Under the pieces are notes generated by a model. That model saw only the letters and a program-made list of their open reading frames with translations, was not told the origin of the DNA and searched no databases. A DNA stretch of 64,000 nt from Meira nashicola (lineage: Eukaryota > Basidiomycota > Exobasidiomycetes > Exobasidiales > Brachybasidiaceae): the NCBI GenBank assembly GCA_001600355.1, contig BCJU01000001.1:3555178-3619177 (forward strand), written 5' to 3'. Made by a program: the position numbers and the translations under genes. Shown piece by piece: positions 31,934 to 42,475 of the stretch (the first letter of the stretch is position 1; each line of letters starts with the position of its first letter).

Positions 31934-34900
31934 TTAATATTCTGATGGTAAAACACCAAGTAAAAGGTTTGGTTGAAATCTTTCCAAATCGCGTAATTGA
32001 CGTAATTGCCAATTATCCAACTTTTGTCTTGCTTGTCTGGCTTGAATACTGTCGATCTCATTTACTGCCATTGTTGATGAATTTGGAGGATTATTTGCAT
32101 TCGTTGGATCTGCTGAACCTGTCGAACTTTTTACTGATCCATGAACACTTCCAGTTCGACCCATATCGTTCGCACTTGCAGGTCGTGTATTTGTTGTAGG
32201 TGATGTTTGTGGACGTCTTGGTAGGCCTAAAGCATTGACAAAAGGTAATCTAGAAGATAAAGATCCTCCTACTTCATAATTATTGCCTTCTTCACCTCCA
32301 TCTAGAGATTGTTTGGATGGTCGTAATATTGAATCATCAGGACAAGAAGAAATACCTTCATCCACAATAATGATTTGTGAAGATGATAATCTACGTAAAG
32401 CCTTTGAAGCTGCGCTTGGCGGTCTAGAGGATCCTACTGTTTTGCTTCTAGCACGCTTAACAGGCGATCCTTGAAGTGTTAACGGTGCATCTTGCATTGT
32501 TCCTTGATCAAATTTTTCTGGAGATTCTATGCTAGACATTCTTCTTGGTGGAGGTGCAATAGGTGTTGAATCTGATCGACTTGAACGTCTATTTGATGTT
32601 CCATTATTGATTTTGTGACTACGACTTGCTGAAGGAGGATAGCTGGGTTGTGAAAATGTTACGGAATTCGAACTTGGCTCAATCTCTTCGGCAGGACGTG
32701 CAAATTTGCTCTGATCGATTTCAGGGCTTTTTGCAACCATATTATCACCCGTAAATCGACGAATACCTAGAGATGCTCCTTGATATTGAGGAGCAGAAGC
32801 TAAAGCTGCAACAGAAGAAGATTTGATTAAATCAGAAGATGGAGGTGGAGGTGCAACATGAATTTGAATTTCTTCATTCTTCATAGTCATTTCCGTATTT
32901 GATCGTTCATTGGTTGGAATTGATTGTTTGCGATCGGAAGTTGGTTTGGATTGCCTTCTGATACTTTTGCCAAACATGTTCAATTGTGGCATCCAGTGTT
33001 TACTTTGACTTTTTTCTTCACTATCTCCATCCAAAGTTATATTATCGCCTTCTCCCTGCTTTTCGTCGTCTAAATCATCTTGTCTGCTTTTATCAAAAGA
33101 GGTATGTTCGCTCATTCGATCATCTGCTGTAATATCTCCGTCAAATTGTCTGTCCAATTTAGTTTCATTAAACTCTTTTCCTTTTTGAGCTTTAAAGTAT
33201 TCCAATTCTGCCAAAGTTATATCATAACGATCACTTAATGCTTGTTGTACTTCTAAACTGAATGCTTGTGCAGTTCTACCACGTAAAAGCATCATTTGCA
33301 TTTTATTGAATAATGTATAAGGCGTAAAGACGAATGGAGTACCTGCTTGAGCGTTTTCTGTTGGAATGACTAAAGATGATCCTGATTTAATTTGTGCTGA
33401 ATTTGTACTTCTTTCAGCAGCAGCAGAATCAATTCCAAACGAACTAGTTTGTCCAACCAATCCGCTCAAAACAGAAGCCGAAGAACGAGCATTACCTGAA
33501 GAACTTTTATCGATCGGCAAAACTGCTTGTACCAAGATCACATGTGCAGGTGGCTTTGCGTCATCCAAGCTAGAAGGAACTTCTAAAACATCTGCACTGA
33601 TACGAGCAGTAGACATCAGTTTCGGAAATACACGTACAGATTGCATCAAAGCTTCTAAAGCAGTGTATAGTGCAATTTGGAATGCTTGCAAAGATACTTC
33701 TTGCGATTGAAGATCCATCACATGTTTTAAATGATCATCGCTTGTAGAATTATGGCTAATGTCACCTAAAACGTTTGATCCTGCAATTGAATTGGAACGA
33801 TCGTGAGAATTTGATGATGTACGTTCAGCTGATTCATTTGATTGAGCTCGTCCTTGTAATTGAGCTTGTTGAGCTTGATCAAGAAGTAGTCTAGCGATAG
33901 CTTTATTTCTTTCGGCCGTTCGAATTGATTCACGTTCACAAATACGCAAAGCTTGATCTACAGGCATTTGATCTAAAAGACGTAAAAATGTTCGCATTTC
34001 ACTCGTCATCTTCAAAACGTCTGGTAAACGAAAAGCTGGAATTTGATGATGTGCGAATCCATAAACTAAAACATCCAAACCACCGTTACATGCTGCCATC
34101 GAAGGTCGAACGCCAAACAGACCAGCATACACTCCACCAGGTTGAACGACTGGCCTCGTACCTCTTTTAGCATACAATCGTAAACCATCCAATAATTCTT
34201 CCATCTTTGTCTTTCCAACCCCGTGACGATCGGCAAGAACGGTTGCTAAGAATCTAGTTTCGGTAAATCTGTATCCTTTCTTTGCGAATGCTAATTGTTG
34301 TGAAGGAGTCATCTCTCTAACCAAAAACATAGAAACGCCTTCTTCATCTTCATCACCATCAGCGAAAATACTTGGTACTCTGCTAGCAGAAATGCTTTCC
34401 TCTTCATCTTCTTCTACATTTACATCTGAAGAAGAGAAAACAAAGTTACCCTTACGTTTGTCTCTTGAAACATTCAATCTTTGTTGACGTCTTGCGAGAC
34501 TTGCCCTTGGCCCTTGATTCTTTTGAGTTCCTGTTGGTAAGATACGGTCATAAAATACACCAACTTCTTCCAAAGATACTTCTAATTGTTCTGACAATCT
34601 TCTTGCTGCGTCAACTACCCTATCACGAAAGTCTAAAAGAGCAATTGATCTTGAATTATGTGCTACTCCTGCATTGAAAGAAGTTGCATTTGCAGCAAGG
34701 GCAGCCATCTTGGCACGTTTCTCCTTTTTCCTTTCACGTCTGCTTGCTACGTCGATGTGTAATTCTCGAGCTAAGCGAATATGCCATGCATGATTGCAAC
34801 GTACACCTTCTTTGCACGTAGCATGATCATGAGCAGCTGAAGAGCCTGATTGAGATTGACCGACTCGTTTTGAAATAGAATCTAAGAAAGGTACAACGAT

Positions 34901-35932
34901 ATTCCAAGCCCAACTGATAGAGAAAAGCCATTGAAAGATTTCACTTCTAGAATTTAAAGCTTGAAGAACTTCGCTATGACGTAACGTTTTTTCTTCCAAA
35001 GTGACCAAAGGTAAACTTCCATCTGCATGAACAAGAAGTCTTCCTAAATGATCAAAAGATGCACTTGCTAAAACGATCTTTCTTGCCCTTTTACGTGTTT
35101 CTTTTGCATGTAAAGCATCAGCAACAGAAATGAATGTACTTGCAACAAAGATCACAAAGCACATCACTGCCACAATAATCACTACCGTCACATTACCATG
35201 TCTACTTGAGTCCAATTTAGATAGGTTGTGAATCTGTTCAGGTTTCATCTTGTAACTCGTTCCTGATGATCCCGTATAATGCATTCCACTCACGCCTACG
35301 GCCAAAATGATGGAACACAACAATCGCCTTTGCCATGAATCTTGCCATTGAGCACGTAAACGAAAAAAGAGAGTAAGAGCAATAATTGCACAAACGCATG
35401 CCAAAAGAATTGAAATGACCGTTTGAGCTGGAGCATAAGAAACGTTAAAGTTACATTTCATCGAAGCAGAATAATGCATTAGTCCAACAATGCAACCTGT
35501 CATTATTCCGCTCACAGCGATTCTCCAAATTCGTAAAGTGAAATAATCAACGAAAACGAAAGCCAAAACGAGAGCGATGAAAGGAACGATTAAACTGAAA
35601 ACGGTAAATCCAGGAGAAAAGGCAACGTACCAGCTTACACCTGGCACAGGCTCTAATCTGAAATTCATTCCAATAAAATGCATTCCCCAAATACCAACGC
35701 AAGACATTGTCATTGCAGCCCAAATTAAAAGTAAAGCGTTCCTTGTACCTGTATTTCCTGTTCGTTTTCCCAAGATGACCAAAGTAGAATGAGCTCCCAA
35801 AATGGCCACAAAAACAGAAGCAAATACGATCGCTCCATTATATCGTTGCGGAATATGATGTGTCGTATACCATTCTGCAATCGCTGTCACATTGTTCAAA
35901 TCCACTTGAGGATAATGAAATGATCTACTCAT
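31934..35932 (-). CDS. MHYT-domain seven-helix membrane protein with long cytosolic tail
   Basis: Single-exon, 1332 residues. The first 280 residues contain about seven hydrophobic helices with three MHYT-type motifs near helix ends: M84-H85-F86 (GMHFIGMNF), M152-H153-Y154 (LMHYSAS) and M217-H218-Y219-T220 (GMHYTGSS). In bacteria the MHYT domain is proposed to sense O2, CO or NO through bound copper. Fungal homologues exist but have no firm role. The roughly 1050-residue tail has no GGDEF, EAL or kinase domain that I can see. It has a conserved-looking middle (residues about 530-660, 740-950) and a Ser/Pro-rich C-terminus. The gene converges on the cyclin gene. The membrane sensor role is inference. 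Confidence 0.85.
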   Translation of the reverse strand: MSRSFHYPQVDLNNVTAIAEWYTTHHIPQRYNGAIVFASVFVAILGAHSTLVILGKRTGNTGTRNALLLIWAAMTMSCVGIWGMHFIGMNFRLEPVPGVSWYVAFSPGFTVFSLIVPFIALVLAFVFVDYFTLRIWRIAVSGIMTGCIVGLMHYSASMKCNFNVSYAPAQTVISILLACVCAIIALTLFFRLRAQWQDSWQRRLLCSIILAVGVSGMHYTGSSGTSYKMKPEQIHNLSKLDSSRHGNVTVVIIVAVMCFVIFVASTFISVADALHAKETRKRARKIVLASASFDHLGRLLVHADGSLPLVTLEEKTLRHSEVLQALNSRSEIFQWLFSISWAWNIVVPFLDSISKRVGQSQSGSSAAHDHATCKEGVRCNHAWHIRLARELHIDVASRRERKKEKRAKMAALAANATSFNAGVAHNSRSIALLDFRDRVVDAARRLSEQLEVSLEEVGVFYDRILPTGTQKNQGPRASLARRQQRLNVSRDKRKGNFVFSSSDVNVEEDEEESISASRVPSIFADGDEDEEGVSMFLVREMTPSQQLAFAKKGYRFTETRFLATVLADRHGVGKTKMEELLDGLRLYAKRGTRPVVQPGGVYAGLFGVRPSMAACNGGLDVLVYGFAHHQIPAFRLPDVLKMTSEMRTFLRLLDQMPVDQALRICERESIRTAERNKAIARLLLDQAQQAQLQGRAQSNESAERTSSNSHDRSNSIAGSNVLGDISHNSTSDDHLKHVMDLQSQEVSLQAFQIALYTALEALMQSVRVFPKLMSTARISADVLEVPSSLDDAKPPAHVILVQAVLPIDKSSSGNARSSASVLSGLVGQTSSFGIDSAAAERSTNSAQIKSGSSLVIPTENAQAGTPFVFTPYTLFNKMQMMLLRGRTAQAFSLEVQQALSDRYDITLAELEYFKAQKGKEFNETKLDRQFDGDITADDRMSEHTSFDKSRQDDLDDEKQGEGDNITLDGDSEEKSQSKHWMPQLNMFGKSIRRQSKPTSDRKQSIPTNERSNTEMTMKNEEIQIHVAPPPPSSDLIKSSSVAALASAPQYQGASLGIRRFTGDNMVAKSPEIDQSKFARPAEEIEPSSNSVTFSQPSYPPSASRSHKINNGTSNRRSSRSDSTPIAPPPRRMSSIESPEKFDQGTMQDAPLTLQGSPVKRARSKTVGSSRPPSAASKALRRLSSSQIIIVDEGISSCPDDSILRPSKQSLDGGEEGNNYEVGGSLSSRLPFVNALGLPRRPQTSPTTNTRPASANDMGRTGSVHGSVKSSTGSADPTNANNPPNSSTMAVNEIDSIQARQARQKLDNWQLRQLRDLERFQPNLLLGVLPSEY

Positions 35933-37715
35933 CTTTGACAGTTTACAGCTTCAGCGTCATCTATTCGCCAGTACAAGAGAAAAGATGATGGTGGTGAATA
36001 AGATACGGCGAACAGTTGATAGAAGATGAGGGCAAGTACATTGTCATCTTGTATACATTCATAGTATCAACGCATGTATCAATTGCTCAATCAACCATCT
36101 TCGATCCTTGATTTAGTGAGTGTATGCACAACCCTCATCGAAGTAAGAACCTTTGCATCTTAGGCCAGATTCCAGGAACAGGCAGTCTCTTTTCGTAGTT
36201 ACGTTCTTGCGGCTCTCTTACGTAGGTACATACATGCATACAGACTTGCATCAAGTCGCAGCAGTAAAAGTACACCATCATCTCTTTTGGGGGGAATAAA
36301 GAAGAACGCGTTTTATTTTTTCCCGAGCAAGAATCCAGACAAATGGCTAAAAGTTATTTTTTTTCGGGGCTCTCTTCGTAGGGTCTCGACCGCATGCTAA
36401 ACGCGTCTACTTGGCTTGCTTTTTGGGTCCCTGATTCCCCTAATGAACACAGCATTTAACATGGTCAATGGTCATTGAATTACAAAATAAAATAAAATAG
36501 AAATTCCCGATTCTGTTCCTGAATTTTCTTTTTATCATGAAAAAGTATGTATAAGACCTGTCCCTCACGATCGCGCGCCCGCAAGATATTCAAGGATTCT
36601 CACCTTTGCATATCTTCCGCCAAGTTGCAGCGCTGCGCATATGCATGTGCAAACACAAACATACACATATAGTACCGAACGATATACCATGCTACTTAAG
36701 CCACAATGCAGAAAGGAGGTACGGAGTATATCCTGAAAAAATCTCTTGTATTGTATTGGAGAGTTGTCTTGGGTGAATACCCCAAGCGGACTATTAAATA
36801 ATTTTTAACGGGCAGCCGTATGACATGGACAAATAACCCACATTTAAACACTAGAAGATTGCTTCTTCTTCTTCTTAAAATCAAAAATCAATGTGCTCTA
36901 ACCTAATTTCTTAGCGTGGGTGTTGCCTCATTTCATCGCATGCACCGCCTTGTGTGTCCTACCTATGTATGAACATATCATTCTGTTATGCAGTACTTCT
37001 GATATCCAAAAGCAAGAGGAAGGCTCCGACGTAAGGTAATTATGACAATGTGGGTGGGCGTAAAAGTTGCACACGCTACTGCAACATGCAATCGAAATCG
37101 GGTAATTTGTACATACATATAAATTGATAGGTAAGTATCTCACGACTGCCAAGATTTCCTCGTCCATAAATTCTAATTTTTATTTGGACCCTATAATGAA
37201 TGAAAAAAGGATAAACATTATTTTCATCGGTTCAAGATACAATTAAACTTTTCCCTGCATACGTGAGGGTTTTTGTTCACACGTTCTCTGCTTATTGTTT
37301 ATTCGTTCCGGTAAAGATGATAATCATTTTATCCGAACATTATCTTATGCACGTGAGTTATTCTTTCTCTAGAATAGGAGATACCAACGGCTATTATCTT
37401 TAATACTTGGCATGCAAATTCGAAGAGTTAAATAATGCATTTATGAATGTGTCATGTACAGAACTTTAGCAGACGAATACAACATTGAGCTCTGAGTGAA
37501 AAATGCATAAACAGCAAGGAGCAAATGGGTGATAATGAAACACCATAGTGTTGCAACAAAAGAAGGGAAAAGAAGCGAAGAAAAAGGCGTTTTAAATAAC
37601 ACAAATAGCAAGAGGTATACAATAAGACCAAGAAGAAGAACGAAGGGGGTTCAATGACGAATAAAGGTGTTAAATTGGAAAAGGATCGAAGAGCTATTGA
37701 GTATAGCTTGATCGC
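35933..37715. other. Intergenic, about 1.8 kb, no gene seen
   Basis: This is the upstream region of the MHYT gene and the 3' flank of the CBM48 gene. It contains GCGCTGCGC at 36630-36638 next to ATATGCATGTGC, a CTTCTTCTTCTTC run near 36866, TACATACATGCATAC-type repeats near 36227 and AT-rich sequence. Small frames show no family. Confidence 0.45.
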
Positions 37716-39424
37716 TTACTTGCTTGGCGAACTGTGAGGGCTGAGAGCATGCTTGATTTTACCAAAGAAGCTTGACTTTCTACGTGATCCATCTGCACTT
37801 CCTGTACTTGTATCACCAACAGTTTCAGAATCACCTTTAAAGTGACCACGGAAAGTACCCTTTTTATCTTTCACTGTACCTGCCTTTTTGGGAGTAGTGG
37901 GAGCAACGGGTGCTTTTGTAGGAATGTTATCGGTGGTGTTGCTTCCACTCTTGATCGTCGATCCATTAGCAGCTTGAGCAGGAGCAGTAGGTAGAGTTTT
38001 TTCAGCATTAGCAGTAGAAGCACCATTTGTAGCTTGTGATGAAACGGGAATCGCACCTGCAGGCACACCTGATGTTTCAGGAGTCAAAGCTGGTGCAGCA
38101 CCATTTGAAGCTTTAGAAGAGGCTGGAGCAGCTGAAGCAGCAGCAACACCAGCAGCGGGAGCGGCAGCAACGGCGGCTGCCTTTGTGGAAGAAGCAGGAG
38201 CAGGTGCATTGGCAGCGGAAGGAGGTGCAGCGGCAACAGCATCAGTTTTTGTGGAAGAAGCAGGAGCAGGAGCATTAGCAGTGGAAGGAGGTGCAGCGGC
38301 AACAGCATCAGCTTTTGTAGAAGAAGCAGGAGCAGGGGCATTAGCGGCGGCTTTGTCGGAGGCAGCGGAAGCAGATCCGTTGGTAGTTGAGATTCCAGCT
38401 GATGCAATAGCACCGGCTGCCACACCTCCTTCTTTACCGGCAGAAAGTCTTGCGGCGTCAACATTGGCAGCATGACCTGCATCTGTAACAGCAACAGCAG
38501 GTGCGTCTAATTTGCTGTTCAAAGCTCCTGCTGTAGCAGTACTTGCACCTGCTTTGGCGTTTGATGTATCTGCTTTAGATGCATTTGTGATTGCATTACC
38601 GACTGAAGATGGTTCTTTCGTTGCTTGTGATTGAACTGCTTGTGCTTCTGCATTGGAAACTGGTAATTCTTCTGGATTACCTCGTAATATGTCAGCACCT
38701 GTCACTGTTGCAATCGTACTTGCCAGGACGGGTCTAGCAGCATGCGTGGCAGTCGTTAGAGAATGTGGAAGATAATCTGCAAATGAATGGAAGAGAGTTA
38801 GAGGATTGTACTTTAAGAGTTAGAGTTTGCAATTTAGCCCATCTCATTCCCTCTTTCTTCGTGCATCCCACTCTCTAGCTTCATCTACTATCAAACAATA
38901 CTCCAAACAGACCTACACGATGCTACTAATCCATCGCGACACATATCTTTTTTTCAGTACTCACTTCTAATATCTGCATTTGCTACTTCCTTGACAGGTT
39001 GGGCAGGTGCTGCCTTCTTGTCTGTGGATGTTTGCGTGGCCGAAGCTGATTGACCATTTTCACTACCCTTGACAGCAGCAACGGCAGCCGCTCCTGCACC
39101 GGCAGCAGCAGCACCTACACCAGCAGCAGCTGCAGTAACGCCTTCGGACAATTTTTCTGCTTTCGGTGCGGGACCAACATCGATTGTATTATTAACGTTT
39201 CCATCATCGTTAACTGTTGGATCACTTTCTTTAGTTACCCAATTTCCATCAACGATATATTTGAAATGAACTCTTTTATTTTCCGGTAGTGGAATTTGTC
39301 TTTCAAAAGATCCATCCTCCTTTTTGTTCAATTCGATTTCCTCTTTCCATGAATCCCAATCACCCTTCACTTTGACCGATCCTGGTCCAGAAACCCAAGT
39401 GAACTTTGTTGGCGTAAGTGACAT
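37716..39424 (-). CDS. AMPK-type glycogen-binding (CBM48) domain protein, Crp1/Mdg1-like
   Basis: Two exons, 38965-39424 and 37716-38776, with a 188-nt phase-1 intron (GTGAGT donor, CTAAC branch, TTTGCAG acceptor), give 506 residues. The N-terminal 90 residues are an AMPK-beta-like CBM48: TKFTWVSGPGSVKVKGDWDSW, KRVHFKYIVDGNWVTKESDP and NNTIDV. The layout, with this domain first and a long Ala/Ser/Pro-rich tail, matches yeast Crp1/Mdg1, linked to cruciform DNA binding and pheromone signalling. The tail holds a 22-residue tandem repeat and ends in a basic Ser-rich segment (KGTFRGHFKGDSETVGD, SRRKSSFFGKIKHAL) that could be a membrane or 14-3-3 site. The start at 39424 is the first in-frame ATG. 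The function is inferred from the domain only. Confidence 0.8.
38185..38349 (-). repeat. 66-nt coding tandem repeat, two and a half copies
   Basis: Copies begin at 38185, 38251 and 38317 on the plus strand (GTGGAAGAAGCAGGAGCAGG and close variants), exactly 66 nt apart. They encode a 22-residue Ala/Pro-rich unit (ANAPAPASSTKADAVAAAPP) in the CBM48 protein. The third copy is partial. The frame is preserved, so copy number can vary without breaking the protein. Confidence 0.85.
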
Positions 39425-39869
39425 TTTGTATAGGATATATAATGATAAGATGGTGGTTTGTAAAAAACAAAATGCACACACTTCTTGATGCGGATGCAAT
39501 TCACTTTTCCTTACCCTACTATGTAAGTTATCACCGGAGAAGGATTTAGCGAAATATGTAATTTCCAGAGAATTTCGACAACCCAAATCATCCGTTTCTT
39601 GTCTGTGCGTGCGCGACAATTCCTACAATTTCAAAACTTCTTAATTTAACCCGTTTAGTCTACAATTTCAATACACTCGTCCAGAGCACCAAAGCGCGTC
39701 ACGAATTGGCATTGTAGTGGAGTTTTTTTTTTTTCTTTCTAATATCTCCTGGTGGGGCAGGCCTGCATCTTCTTACCCCAAGAGTGTACAAACAAATGCC
39801 GATCCAGAAACTGGGTTCGCGATAGTACAAAGATACACAGATGCAATTGCATAAAAGTACAATGAATGT
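39425..39869. promoter_or_regulatory. Spacer: CBM48 gene promoter and 3' flank of the fused IMPase/methyltransferase gene
   Basis: About 445 bp between head-to-tail minus-strand genes. It contains GCGTGCGCGACAATT near 39607 and a T-run near 39723. The CBM48 frame stays open upstream to 39619 but without an ATG, so it is treated as leader. Confidence 0.5.
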
Positions 39870-42269
39870 CTATAGTGTATATTGAAACTTGGCTTGAAGC
39901 CAATTGCGAAACATTTGTTTCTTCTCTTTACGATTGAGTAGCATTCTACGATCGATTGCAAGCTGGATAGTCTTAAAATCAGTCTTTAAAGATGAAGAAG
40001 AAGAAAAAGTTGAAAAGTTAATCTCTTTATCACCTTCCTCTGTAGAAGTAGTAAGCGATTGCGGCGAAGATGCATTAAAGATTTGCAAGAATTCCTCTGG
40101 CAAGAAAAAGTACACTCTTGTTCCATCTCCTCTGATATAAAAATTATCGTCCAACATTCTACCTTTGCCGAATCGAATTTGCGGTAAATCATACCTTCCA
40201 TAATCTCGAACTAAAACAAGTCCGCCTGGCTTGAGCATTGTTCGTACGTTTGCAATTGCCTTTTGCCATTCATTAGGATGAAGTGCAGAAAGGACAAAGA
40301 TTAAAACAACTATATCTAAAGACTGAGCTTCAACACCTTCAGGTAAATTTGGTTCACCATTTGGCAAGGTAGATGATAAATCCCAAACACTTGCAACGCA
40401 TTTTCCGTACGATGGCTTGTTATAGAGTGGGTTGCATTTCACTACATTTACAGCCTCTGGAGCATAATCACACGCGAAAATCTCCAAATCCGGGTTCTTA
40501 TTGCACTCCAAAAGTGGAAAGACTGTATTCCCTGCTCCACAGCCAACTTCTAAAATTCGCACAGATCCGGCTTCAGGTTTACTTGCTGCAATCAATTCGG
40601 GAAATTCAAGATACAACCATCTTCGATCTTTGAAAAATTTGTTCTCATGGATTGAATAAAATTCATTCCAATAATCTGCAGGTTTTTCATGATATTTTGC
40701 AGCTTCATCAAGGGAAAGTTTTGTCTGTGCTTGAGTAGCCAATTTATTCTCTACCATATCCAAATACTCCTTTGGTGGTTCTACATGATCCCATGCATTA
40801 AACTGCCATGGATCTTTTTCATCATCTAGCAAGCGTCCTCCGAATGTACCTTCGCTTTGTTCTTGGCTTCCTTTTTCATCCGCCCTTGCTTTTGCTTCTT
40901 CTTTCGTAAGACGTTTTCGTTCTTTTAGTGGATCGTGATTCCAATTAGGCGCGGATGGAATGGATTTTGCTGATCCCTCTCCTCTAGAAGCATGCTTGAT
41001 ATGGTCAACATCCACTTCATACAAAACACCTTCTCGATGGTAATTCAGTCCATCTGTTCTGCTCCATATTTGCCGTGCAACACGTTCTTGTGCTTCGAGA
41101 GCATTTTCTGTTTCGGTGTCGATACAGCCTCTGACAGCCAGAAAACGACGAGCTCCCAAATCAGCTCGTGGAAGTCTGTTGTCTTTCTGCCAGAAAGGCG
41201 AATTTGATTTACGAGGAGGATTAGAATCTGTTAAAAGTCCACCTGATTCCAACAATAAAGCAACACCCGCACAAACATCCCATTCCCAGCAACCTCCTTC
41301 CCACAAAACATCAATCGAGCCTTGAGCAACAAATGCAAGATCTAATGTAGAGCTTCCCAGGCTACGTATTCCATGTACATAACGAGCAGCTTCCTCTTCT
41401 GAATCTTTTGGCCAATCATTAGCGGCCATATTTGTCATAGTTTTCATCTTTCGCGATAGATTGCCTTGTCCGTTCTGACCTCTTCTTCGATCTTTTCCCC
41501 ATTCGCTAGCAAAAAGAACGCCGCTAGGTGCATTTGAAGGTAGTGAATGTGCAATAAGTGGTAGTCGTTGGGCAGGTGCGAAGGAAGATTCGAGATCGGT
41601 GGAGGATTGCTTTAACTCTGACAATGAGCAACCATGTGCAATGCTCTCTTTGTCTTCTGCAGTCTTTGGTAGTTTTGTTGGATAACTGAGATATGCACCA
41701 TGACCTCTCGCTCCACTCCATAGCGAGCCTGTGGCACCCATAGAAGGCGCGTAAATTACGCCAACGAGTGCGTCATCGTATATTGGCTCCTGGTAGTCCG
41801 AATGCTTATGCGAACAAGCAAAGCCTATCGAGATGCAATGCAATGGAAATAGATGAGTGGCATTTAATGTACCATCCAAAGGGTCTATAAACCATGTTGG
41901 TCCACGTCCTCTCTTCCAAGTTTGCTTCACATCTGTATTCTTTCCAAATGATTCTTCCGCTACGATTTCATGATTTGGCCAAACTCTTTGAATCTCTTCG
42001 CGAATGAAATCTTCCAAAGCTACATCCACTTTTGTCACCAAATCTACCTGTGATGCTTTTACTTCAGTATCTTTCAACGCTGATGTACTTGCAGCATTTT
42101 GACTTTCTTGTCGTGATTGCGAAGCTCGTAAGAGTGTATGCTTTCGTAGAAGTACACCTGCTCTCAAGATCACATTCACAGCAAAGTCATGAATAGTTTC
42201 CAAATCGATCGATTCAGATTTATCCACTACTTGAGCAGGCTCAAACGAGGTTGCTATCGATGGAATCAT
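39870..42269 (-). CDS. Fusion of inositol-monophosphatase-type domain with Trm140/METTL2-type tRNA m3C methyltransferase
   Basis: Single uninterrupted frame of 799 residues from the first ATG at 42269 (upstream opening only through TTG). Residues about 1-370 form an IMPase-family phosphatase with all three metal-site motifs: VAEES, D129-P-L-D132-G-T (WFIDPLDGTLNATH) and W330-D331-x2-AG (WDVCAGVALLLESGG). From about residue 500 the protein switches to a tRNA N3-methylcytidine-32 methyltransferase: DPWQFNAWDHVEPP, YWNEFYSIHENKFFKDRRWL, SAM motif EVGCGAGNTVFPL (Gly576-580), DYAPEAV and MLKPGGLVLVRDYGRYD. Members act on C32 of Ser/Thr-tRNAs. The IMPase-type part would hydrolyse a small phosphate monoester. 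Yeast Trm140 is also a fusion, but to an actin-binding segment. No splice signal or stop separates the halves. A 3' gene-model error is unlikely because one frame spans both. Confidence 0.85.
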   Translation of the reverse strand: MIPSIATSFEPAQVVDKSESIDLETIHDFAVNVILRAGVLLRKHTLLRASQSRQESQNAASTSALKDTEVKASQVDLVTKVDVALEDFIREEIQRVWPNHEIVAEESFGKNTDVKQTWKRGRGPTWFIDPLDGTLNATHLFPLHCISIGFACSHKHSDYQEPIYDDALVGVIYAPSMGATGSLWSGARGHGAYLSYPTKLPKTAEDKESIAHGCSLSELKQSSTDLESSFAPAQRLPLIAHSLPSNAPSGVLFASEWGKDRRRGQNGQGNLSRKMKTMTNMAANDWPKDSEEEAARYVHGIRSLGSSTLDLAFVAQGSIDVLWEGGCWEWDVCAGVALLLESGGLLTDSNPPRKSNSPFWQKDNRLPRADLGARRFLAVRGCIDTETENALEAQERVARQIWSRTDGLNYHREGVLYEVDVDHIKHASRGEGSAKSIPSAPNWNHDPLKERKRLTKEEAKARADEKGSQEQSEGTFGGRLLDDEKDPWQFNAWDHVEPPKEYLDMVENKLATQAQTKLSLDEAAKYHEKPADYWNEFYSIHENKFFKDRRWLYLEFPELIAASKPEAGSVRILEVGCGAGNTVFPLLECNKNPDLEIFACDYAPEAVNVVKCNPLYNKPSYGKCVASVWDLSSTLPNGEPNLPEGVEAQSLDIVVLIFVLSALHPNEWQKAIANVRTMLKPGGLVLVRDYGRYDLPQIRFGKGRMLDDNFYIRGDGTRVYFFLPEEFLQIFNASSPQSLTTSTEEGDKEINFSTFSSSSSLKTDFKTIQLAIDRRMLLNRKEKKQMFRNWLQAKFQYTL

Positions 42270-42475
42270 TACGAGCGCTTTTAAATGCTCGACAATATGG
42301 AAGAAAGGGAGAAGGAATAAGCAAAACTTCAATGCTTACCGGACAAATAATCCCCCCACGCTAATATATTTTTTAACTTTTTTTTTCTTCCATCTTTTCT
42401 GGACGTGTGTGGTCCATGCATTCACGCAACAAAAATAATTGTCATCTTCTTCCCGTCTATTGACAGCCTCGCACA
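42270..42475. promoter_or_regulatory. Short bidirectional promoter, IMPase-Trm140/MSD1
   Basis: 206 bp between divergent ATG codons. It contains T-rich stretches (42367-42395). The two flanking genes both concern tRNA (modification and charging), so co-expression from this spacer is plausible but not shown. Confidence 0.55.

Noticed and set aside
38185..38475. Plus-strand Ala/Gly/Glu-rich frame of 96 codons opposite the CBM48 gene
   Set aside because: It is the antisense shadow of the 66-nt coding repeat, whose period of a multiple of three keeps all frames open.
39425..39619. N-terminal extension of the CBM48 protein
   Set aside because: The frame is open but has no ATG, and the CBM48 domain begins right at the ATG at 39424.
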